Shown piece by piece: positions 6,818 to 11,908 of a DNA stretch of 11,908 nt. The position numbers and the translations under genes are program-made. The stretch is taken from the NCBI GenBank assembly GCA_022712815.1, contig JAFLJW010000411.1:1-11908 (forward strand). The letters are read 5' to 3'. Every line of letters starts with the position of its first letter. Position 1 is the stretch's first letter. Source of the stretch: Pseudodesulfovibrio sp. (lineage in GTDB: Bacteria; Desulfobacterota; Desulfovibrionia; Desulfovibrionales; Desulfovibrionaceae). The notes beneath the pieces are model-generated. The model saw only the letters and a program-made list of their open reading frames with translations. It was not told the origin of the DNA and made no database searches.

Positions 6818-7429
6818 GTGACTAATTCACAGCCTGCAAAGGGTTTCTTAGGCAAACATTATGCAAAACAAGCAAGAAAACAATGCAATACCTGTAGTAC
6901 CGCTACCTGGGTCATTAATCGTGAACATCATTTGCATGAAACGAAGAAGAAAAGGGGACCATTCATGAAAAATTTTCTTGGACGTTTGTGGACTAGCAAG
7001 CTTGTTGAGCCGAACTGCGAGGAAATAACACAGGCATGTGTTGAGACGGAATCTGCTGTTTGTAGTCAATGTAAAATTCTTGTTGTCAACAAGGAGTGCT
7101 CTTTCTCCGAAGATGTAATGGATTACGCCATTGATATGGCTGCAAAGACCAGAAGTGTTCTTGTGGCTCTCAATCTGTATGAGAAGAGTGGCGATTTCAC
7201 CAACTTCCGTGTCGATTCAGAAAAAAATGTCTCCATTTTTTCCTGCAAGGCCACTGAGGCCAAGGTGCAATTCTCTCATATTGTCAGGCAGGGTGCCGAG
7301 GATGCCGTCGTATCTTTATTGTACACCCTTGATCCGGCATTCCGTTATGTGATTGATGACGTTGTTTGCGAGGGACCCCGTAAGAAGGAAATACCTGTCT
7401 ACACCCGTGCCACGTTGCGAGCGAAATAA
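6818..7429 (+). CDS. UspA-like small protein, cysteine-containing, upstream of SLC13 permease
   Basis: The core (about residues 84-175 from the first start) resembles the universal-stress-protein fold: CKILVVNKECSFSEDVMDYAIDMAAKTRSVLVALNLY looks like strand 1, helix 1 and strand 2. A later HIVRQGAEDAVVSLL segment looks like the strand 4 to helix region. The ATP-binding GxxGx9GS/T motif is absent, so nucleotide binding is doubtful. Nine cysteines are present, including CNTC and CSQC pairs. Two starts are possible: GTG 6818, 6 nt after AGGAG (6807-6811), giving 203 aa; and ATG 6965, 7 nt after AGGGG, giving 154 aa (MKNFLGRLW...), which fits the fold better. It is 51 bp upstream of the permease with no terminator between, so an operon and a regulatory role for the transporter are plausible. 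Function is not established; the family call is by pattern only. Confidence 0.7.
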   Translation: MTNSQPAKGFLGKHYAKQARKQCNTCSTATWVINREHHLHETKKKRGPFMKNFLGRLWTSKLVEPNCEEITQACVETESAVCSQCKILVVNKECSFSEDVMDYAIDMAAKTRSVLVALNLYEKSGDFTNFRVDSEKNVSIFSCKATEAKVQFSHIVRQGAEDAVVSLLYTLDPAFRYVIDDVVCEGPRKKEIPVYTRATLRAK

Positions 7430-7480
7430 TTATTCTTTTTGATAAGAACTCTTCATATTCGATTTAAGTAAGGTAGATAT

Positions 7481-9280
7481 ATGACTCCAGAGATTATTCT
7501 AGTTATGGCAGTACTTGCTTTCGCCGTACTGCTTTTTATTTTCGAATGGGTTCGGGTGGATGTCGTCGGCATCATAATGATGGTGTTGCTGCCCCTGCTC
7601 GGGCTGGTGACACCAAAGCAAGCTATAAGCGGTTTGAGCAGTAACGCCGTTGTTTCCATTATCGCTGTCATCATCATTGGGGCCGGACTGGACAAGACCG
7701 GCGTAATGAACTCGATGGCGCGTGTCATCTTGCGTTTTGCAGGGAAAAGCGAATCGCGAATTATGACGTTGATTTCCGCTACAGTGGCATTCATCTCCGG
7801 GTTCATGCAAAACATCGGGGCCGCCGCACTGTTTCTCCCGGCAGCAAAACGTATTGGCAATCAGACCGGCGTACCCATTGGCCGCCTGCTCATGCCCATG
7901 GGATTTTGTGCTATTATTGGTGGATGTCTCACTCTTGTCGGCTCCAGTCCGTTGATTTTGCTCAATGACCTGATGGTTGTTGGGGGTAAGCACTATGAAC
8001 CATTCGGACTATTCGGAGTCACTCCAATTGGCCTCCTGCTCATAGGAGCAGCGCTTGCATATTTCATCCTTTTTGGCCGCTTTATTTTGCCTTCTAAAGG
8101 CGTTGATGAAGTCGCCGGCCCCATGTCTTCAATTCTCACGGACACATATGGTGGAGTTGGTTCCCTGCATGAAATTCATGTACCTGCAAGTTGGACCGAT
8201 ACGGAAGGCCTTATGGCCCTTCAGTTGCGCCCGATTTACTTCTCGACAGTTGTCGCAATTGCTCGAGACAATGGGAAAAGCCATGTCTTTGCCCCAGACG
8301 CAGAAGAACGCCTTCTGCCTGGGGATCATATAGTTGTGTTTGGACCCTTAGAGTTCGTCCAACATATGGCCGATGACTTTGGATGGGAACTGCAGTCCGA
8401 GTTGACTTCATTTGCAGAAGAACTTTCCCCGAATAATGCTGGAATCATGGAAGGCCTTGTGACTCCCCGCTCCGAGTTGGTGGGTGAGACTTTGGCTGAT
8501 CTTCACTTGCGTGACCGTTATCAGGTTTCTCCCCTAGCTATTTTTCGTGGCGAAAAGCTTTTTGTGAGTGGTCTAACCAGTCTCGTGATTGAGTCTGGTG
8601 ATGCCATATTGTTGCACGGACGCTGGGAAATATTTCATATGCTGAAGGAAGGACATGAACTGATCTTCACTGAAGATGTGAAGGGAGAAATTCTTCGGAC
8701 GGACAAGGCCAAGATCGCCCTGATGTGGTTGGCCGTTTCACTCATCATGATTCTTGGCTTTCATGTTCAGCTCTCCATTGCTTTGCTCGCCGGAGCTCTG
8801 GGTATGATCTTGACAAAAGTCCTAAGTATTGATGAAGCTTATCAATCGGTGGACTGGATGACAGTATTTCTTCTGGGTGGCCTCATCCCTCTTGGTATGG
8901 CCTTTGAAAACACCGGTGCGGCCAAGTACATTGCAGATACCATTATGGCGACTCTTGGAGCACCAACTCCCCTGGTTCTGTTGACGGTGATCGGCATCTT
9001 GACCTCATTCTTCACCTTGGTTGCATCCAATGTCGGAGCAACGGTTTTGCTGGTCCCGCTGTCGATGAATATGGCTATAAACGCCGGGGTTGACCCTAGA
9101 ATTGCTGCCTTGACTGTTGCCGTGGCTGCGTCGAACACATTTATTTTGCCAACCCATCAGGTCAACGCATTGATTATGCGTCCCGGTGGTTACAAGACTA
9201 TCGACTATGTTCGGGCGGGTGCAGGCATGACCGTTCTCTACATGGTGGTAATGATTCCCGCGTTGTTGTTCCTTTATTAG
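7481..9280 (+). CDS. SLC13/DASS family permease with two RCK_C (TrkA-C) domains
   Basis: This 599-aa inner-membrane secondary transporter belongs to the divalent anion:Na+ symporter group. The N-terminal half (1-205) has about five to six membrane segments with the QNIGAAALFLP and VGSSPLILL motifs of the first inverted repeat. A cytoplasmic insert (about 215-393) contains two RCK_C regulatory domains, the second around VTPRSELVGETLADLHLRDRY. The C-terminal half (about 410-599) supplies the second repeat, with ASNVGATVLLVP and the SNT-like ASNTFILPTHQVNALI. This architecture is shared by putative sulfate or dicarboxylate carriers. Sulfate would fit a sulfate reducer, but the substrate cannot be read from sequence. 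The start at 7481 has AAGG 7 nt upstream. It ends in a strong intrinsic terminator. Confidence 0.9.
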   Translation: MTPEIILVMAVLAFAVLLFIFEWVRVDVVGIIMMVLLPLLGLVTPKQAISGLSSNAVVSIIAVIIIGAGLDKTGVMNSMARVILRFAGKSESRIMTLISATVAFISGFMQNIGAAALFLPAAKRIGNQTGVPIGRLLMPMGFCAIIGGCLTLVGSSPLILLNDLMVVGGKHYEPFGLFGVTPIGLLLIGAALAYFILFGRFILPSKGVDEVAGPMSSILTDTYGGVGSLHEIHVPASWTDTEGLMALQLRPIYFSTVVAIARDNGKSHVFAPDAEERLLPGDHIVVFGPLEFVQHMADDFGWELQSELTSFAEELSPNNAGIMEGLVTPRSELVGETLADLHLRDRYQVSPLAIFRGEKLFVSGLTSLVIESGDAILLHGRWEIFHMLKEGHELIFTEDVKGEILRTDKAKIALMWLAVSLIMILGFHVQLSIALLAGALGMILTKVLSIDEAYQSVDWMTVFLLGGLIPLGMAFENTGAAKYIADTIMATLGAPTPLVLLTVIGILTSFFTLVASNVGATVLLVPLSMNMAINAGVDPRIAALTVAVAASNTFILPTHQVNALIMRPGGYKTIDYVRAGAGMTVLYMVVMIPALLFLY

Positions 9281-9292
9281 CAAGAACCGTCA

Positions 9293-9328
9293 AGACGCTG
9301 GGAAAGGCTTTCTTTCCCAGCGTCTTTT
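9293..9328 (+). terminator. Intrinsic terminator after the SLC13 gene
   Basis: AGACGCTGGGAAAG (9293-9306) pairs perfectly over 14 bp with CTTTCCCAGCGTCT (9312-9325) around a 5-nt loop, and a T-run follows directly. It lies 12 bp after the stop codon and separates this operon from nhaB. Confidence 0.93.
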
Positions 9329-9332
9329 TCCT

Positions 9333-9362
9333 TTGATTTAACTAACGGCCATGCGCTTATAA
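9333..9362 (+). promoter_or_regulatory. Sigma-70-like promoter candidate for nhaB
   Basis: TTGATT (9333-9338) and TTATAA (9357-9362) are 18 bp apart, between the upstream terminator and nhaB. A promoter is needed here because the terminator isolates nhaB. The placement would give a leader of about 20-25 nt containing the GGAG site. Confidence 0.4.
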
Positions 9363-9392
9363 CCATACTGCCCATATCTCATGGAGAATTCG

Positions 9393-11015
9393 ATGCAACA
9401 ATCAAATATACAAGCATTTGCAAGCAATTTCCTCGGCAATGCTCCAACTTGGTACAAGTTGGTCATTATCTCATTTCTTGTTCTGAATCCGTGCCTTATG
9501 TACGCGGTAAATCCTTTTGTCACCGGATGGGTGCTTATCGCTGAATTCATCTTTACGCTGGCCATGGCGCTGAAGTGTTACCCCTTGCCCGCTGGTGGGC
9601 TCCTCGCTTTTGAAGCTGTAGTTATGGGATTGACCTCTACCGAGACTGTCTATCATGAGGCCCTAAAAAACTTTGAAGTCATACTGCTCCTGATCTTCAT
9701 GGTCGCTGGCATCTATTTCATGAAGGATTTCCTACAGTTCACGTTTACCAGAATTTTGGTTCGAGTGCGCTCCAAACTGGTCATCTCTCTCCTTTTCACT
9801 CTTGCCGGGGCGGTCCTGTCCGCCTTTCTTGATGCACTCACAGTTACTGCAGTCATTATTGCAGTGGCCTATGGTTTCTATAATATCTATCACCGATACG
9901 CGTCCGGCAAGACCATGCAGTGCACGCACGACTTATGCAGCGATCATAAAGTCAAAGAAAAGAGCCGAGCGGAGTTACAGGAATTCCGAGCTTTTCTGCG
10001 AAATCTCATGATGCATGGTGCTGTTGGTACGGCTTTGGGCGGTGTCTGTACACTCGTTGGAGAGCCGCAAAATCTGCTTATTGGCGGAGAAATGGGTTGG
10101 CACTTTGTGACATTCTTTTTAAAGGTCGTGCCTGTTTCCATGCCGGTGCTGGCGACCGGTCTGCTAACCTGTGTTGCCGTCGAGTATTTCCACATTTTCG
10201 GATACGGTGCAAAACTGCCTGGAAATATCCGGTCTCACCTGCTTGAGACAGCGGTTCAGATGGAGGAGAAACAAGGTCGGAAGGGAAAAATCAAATTGAT
10301 CGTTCAGGCATTAACAGGCGTATGGCTTGTGCTGGCTCTGGCGCTCCATCTTGGTGCAGTCGGTATCATCGGCCTGTCTGTCATTATATTGCTGACTGCG
10401 TTCAATGGTGTGGTAGAAGAGCACCAACTCGGTAAAGCTTTTGAAGAAGCGCTGCCTTTCACAGCTCTTCTTGTGGTCTTCTTTGCCATCGTGGCGGTCA
10501 TTCATGATCAGGGCCTTTTCCACCCCATAATTGAATACGTTCTTAGCCTCAAAGGGCAAACTCAACTTGTTGCATACTACTGCGCCAACGGCCTCCTGTC
10601 TGCCATTTCTGATAACGTGTTTGTGGCGACAGTATATATCTCTGAAACAAAGTTACATTTTATCAACGCACTTGGAGCCATTCCAAACATTGGAATGACT
10701 GGACAGGCATTGATGGACAAGCTGACTGATCCAAACATGGCGCGTGCTGACGCGGTTGCAGGTCTGCCCCAGGCAGCTGCTACGCAGGCTCTTGATCTCA
10801 TGCGCAACCTCGATAAGCTCGCTGTAGCCATCAACACCGGAACCAATATCCCCAGCGTCGCAACTCCCAACGGTCAGGCAGCATTCCTTTTCCTGCTGAC
10901 CTCAGCCCTCGCTCCAGTTATCCGGCTCTCCTACGGTCGGATGGTGTGGCTGGCTTTACCTTATACCATCACCATGTCGTTAGCGGGCCTTGCGGCGGTT
11001 AACTACCTCTTGTAG
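9393..11015 (+). CDS. nhaB: Na+/H+ antiporter NhaB
   Basis: This inner-membrane antiporter exports Na+ in exchange for H+, and so serves sodium extrusion and pH homeostasis. The protein (540 aa) aligns from end to end by eye with E. coli NhaB, including NFLG-x-P-WYKL, PFV-GW, AEFIFTLAMALKCYPL, FMVAGIYFMK, LSAFLDALTV and GEPQNLLIG. Asp147 lies in FLDALT, the segment whose Asp has been implicated in cation handling in enteric/Vibrio NhaB (from memory). Membrane helices run throughout, with a hydrophilic loop at about 171-200 and another near 285-300. I chose ATG 9393 because GGAG (9383-9386) lies 6 nt ahead; the in-frame ATG at 9381 would add four residues and has no ribosome site. It is transcribed separately from the SLC13 gene. 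Confidence 0.95.
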   Translation: MQQSNIQAFASNFLGNAPTWYKLVIISFLVLNPCLMYAVNPFVTGWVLIAEFIFTLAMALKCYPLPAGGLLAFEAVVMGLTSTETVYHEALKNFEVILLLIFMVAGIYFMKDFLQFTFTRILVRVRSKLVISLLFTLAGAVLSAFLDALTVTAVIIAVAYGFYNIYHRYASGKTMQCTHDLCSDHKVKEKSRAELQEFRAFLRNLMMHGAVGTALGGVCTLVGEPQNLLIGGEMGWHFVTFFLKVVPVSMPVLATGLLTCVAVEYFHIFGYGAKLPGNIRSHLLETAVQMEEKQGRKGKIKLIVQALTGVWLVLALALHLGAVGIIGLSVIILLTAFNGVVEEHQLGKAFEEALPFTALLVVFFAIVAVIHDQGLFHPIIEYVLSLKGQTQLVAYYCANGLLSAISDNVFVATVYISETKLHFINALGAIPNIGMTGQALMDKLTDPNMARADAVAGLPQAAATQALDLMRNLDKLAVAINTGTNIPSVATPNGQAAFLFLLTSALAPVIRLSYGRMVWLALPYTITMSLAGLAAVNYLL

Positions 11016-11020
11016 CCGCC
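10994..11020 (+). other. Small hairpin at the nhaB stop codon
   Basis: GGCGGTTA (10994-11001), within the last nhaB codons, can pair with TAGCCGCC (11013-11020), which includes the stop, through 8 bp with one G-U and an 11-nt loop. The same TAGCCGCC recurs in the next hairpin at 11058-11065. No T-run follows. Confidence 0.4.
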
Positions 11021-11065
11021 AAAATTCACGCACCTCGTGGCGTGCCCGATCTTGTTGTAGCCGCC
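11010..11065 (+). repeat. 11-nt direct repeat TTGTAGCCGCC, 45 bp apart
   Basis: TTGTAGCCGCC occurs at 11010-11020 and again at 11055-11065, just after nhaB. The second copy forms part of one arm and the loop of the large hairpin at 11042-11087. Confidence 0.6.
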
Positions 11066-11087
11066 CCGCTGCAACAAGATTGGGCAC
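11042..11087 (+). other. 20-bp hairpin between nhaB and the carbonic anhydrase gene
   Basis: The arm at 11042-11061 (GTGCCCGATCTTGTTGTAGC) pairs at every position with 11068-11087 (GCTGCAACAAGATTGGGCAC), including two G-U pairs, leaving a 6-nt loop CGCCCC. It lies 27 nt after the nhaB stop. No T-run follows (ACTTATATG), so it is not a standard intrinsic terminator. It could stabilise the nhaB 3' end, assist termination, or be a REP-type or mobile repeat. Confidence 0.8.
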
Positions 11088-11188
11088 ACTTATATGTGAG
11101 TACAGACGTATGGATTTGTAGTCGGGGACGCCGCTCTCATTGCGTATATTCTCGCTACGCCTTTTCCCTTTGTATTGGGTGTGAACGT

Positions 11189-11221
11189 TATAATGGTGGG
11201 TCCCACGGCAGCGAACCTGCT
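11189..11221 (+). promoter_or_regulatory. Candidate promoter elements for the carbonic anhydrase gene
   Basis: A consensus -10, TATAAT, lies at 11189-11194, without a good -35 at 16-18 bp. Right after it is the dyad GTGGG-T-CCCAC (11196-11206), where an operator could sit over the start point. Overlapping it, CGGCA...TGCT (11206-11221) has the GG-N10-GC spacing of a sigma-54 promoter and would start transcription near 11232, before the ribosome site at 11241. Each signal alone is weak; the two promoter readings are alternatives. Confidence 0.35.
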
Positions 11222-11253
11222 CACTGACCGGAATCCCACAAGGTGAAAAAAAT

Positions 11254-11908
11254 ATGCAAGATATCCAACGATTCATTGCTGGTTTTAAAAGTTTTCGCGA
11301 TGAGTATTTTTGTCGGAAGAACTCCCCTTTTCGTGATTTGTGCGATGGGCAGCATCCCACAACGATGGTCATTGCGTGCAGCGATTCACGCACCGATCCT
11401 TCGCTTATCATGCAATGTGAACCTGGCGAGATTTTCGTTGTGCGCAATGTGGCCAACATAGTGCCACCATATGAAACCGACTCCGGTTACCACGGCGTAT
11501 CTTCAGCCATCGAATACGCCGTGAACATACTCAAGGTCGCCAATATCATTGTCCTCGGTCACAGCTCCTGCGGCGGCATTGAAACACTGATGAAGAACGA
11601 GGCTAATGAGGCCAGTGAATTCATCAATAAGTGGCTGTCCGTGATGGCTCCCATACGGGATCATGTGATGAAGCATTTCGGTGAGGTGGATAAAAAGTCC
11701 TGTACCGCTTGTGAAATGGCGGGGATTCTCCGATCCGTGGACAACCTCATGACCTTCCCCTGGATAGCGGAACGAGTCCACGACGGCAGCCTCAATGTGC
11801 ACGGCTGGTATTTCGACATGGAAACAGGTCAACTTCTGAGCTACCTGCAACAGACCAAGGCGTTTGAGCCTCTGACATTTCCGTGTCCAAAGGCTGAGAA
11901 GAGCGGTC
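11254..11908 (+). CDS. Beta-class carbonic anhydrase (3' end outside window)
   Basis: This cytoplasmic zinc enzyme interconverts CO2 and bicarbonate. From ATG 11254 there are 218 codons with no stop before the edge, close to the usual 210-230 aa, so only a few residues are likely missing. The zinc ligands and catalytic pair are visible: Cys42, Asp44 and Arg46 in ACSDSRTDPS, and His103 and Cys106 in LGHSSCGGI. Also present are the conserved GEIFVVRNVAN and SGYHGVSSAIEYAV blocks and the later VDNLMTFPWI and VHGWYFDMETGQLLSY. AGGTGA (11241-11246) lies 7 nt ahead of the ATG. It follows nhaB but is separated from it by a 238-bp spacer with a large hairpin, so it is probably its own unit. A link with sodium/proton exchange through bicarbonate and pH balance is plausible but inferred. 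Confidence 0.95.
   Translation, partial: MQDIQRFIAGFKSFRDEYFCRKNSPFRDLCDGQHPTTMVIACSDSRTDPSLIMQCEPGEIFVVRNVANIVPPYETDSGYHGVSSAIEYAVNILKVANIIVLGHSSCGGIETLMKNEANEASEFINKWLSVMAPIRDHVMKHFGEVDKKSCTACEMAGILRSVDNLMTFPWIAERVHDGSLNVHGWYFDMETGQLLSYLQQTKAFEPLTFPCPKAEKSG

Noticed and set aside
6793..6825. Ten-codon frame (MTKKTGVTRD) overlapping the start of the UspA-like gene
   Set aside because: No Shine-Dalgarno site precedes it, and it simply overlaps the purine-rich ribosome site of the real gene. A leader peptide role has no support.
7499..7993. Long minus-strand frames opposite the SLC13 permease and other large genes
   Set aside because: They are shadows of strongly coding plus-strand frames with clear family motifs; no ribosome sites or homology.
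10980..11459. Minus-strand frame of 159 codons spanning the nhaB-carbonic anhydrase spacer
   Set aside because: It overlaps the 3' end of nhaB, the hairpin and the start of carbonic anhydrase, both certain genes on the other strand, and shows no family motif.

Overview
The window reads as a chromosomal stretch of a Gram-negative, probably marine bacterium. A delta-proteobacterial sulfate reducer of the Desulfovibrio/Pseudodesulfovibrio type is my best guess. The reasons are the NtrC-type two-component genes, the REC-containing Lon protease, an NhaB sodium/proton antiporter beside an SLC13 (DASS) permease, moderate GC and clear Shine-Dalgarno sites. This assignment is inference; no rRNA or tRNA is present to fix it.

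Layout. (1) 1-556: the 3' end of an Asn/Asp/Ser/Thr-rich repeat protein whose repeats follow a 50-residue super-period. (2) 557-1345: spacer with a decayed, frameshifted IS5-type transposase. (3) 1421-4179: a membrane histidine kinase and an NtrC-family sigma-54 response regulator, overlapping by 7 nt and translationally coupled. (4) 4176-6227, minus strand: an unusual Lon-type protease, convergent with the regulator and sharing a TTAA stop overlap. It lacks the Lon N-terminal substrate-binding domain and carries a complete receiver (REC) domain inserted just before the Walker A motif. (5) 6228-6817: a 590-bp AT-rich divergent spacer. (6) 6818-9280: a UspA-like small protein and an SLC13 permease with two RCK_C domains, likely one operon, closed by a strong intrinsic terminator at 9293-9328. 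(7) 9393-11015: nhaB. (8) 11016-11253: spacer with a 20-bp perfect-length hairpin and candidate promoter elements. (9) 11254 to the window end: a beta-class carbonic anhydrase, cut by the edge.

How the genes may work together. The strongest candidate for an undescribed system is the kinase / sigma-54 regulator / REC-Lon trio. The two REC domains align without gaps over 115 residues, with 56 identities by hand count, and their first helices (the usual kinase-specificity surface) are nearly the same. One kinase could therefore drive two outputs: sigma-54 transcription and phosphorylation-controlled proteolysis. The right half (UspA-like, SLC13, NhaB, carbonic anhydrase) looks like an ion, pH and inorganic-anion homeostasis neighbourhood made of at least three transcription units. 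Whether the trio regulates these genes is not shown by the sequence.
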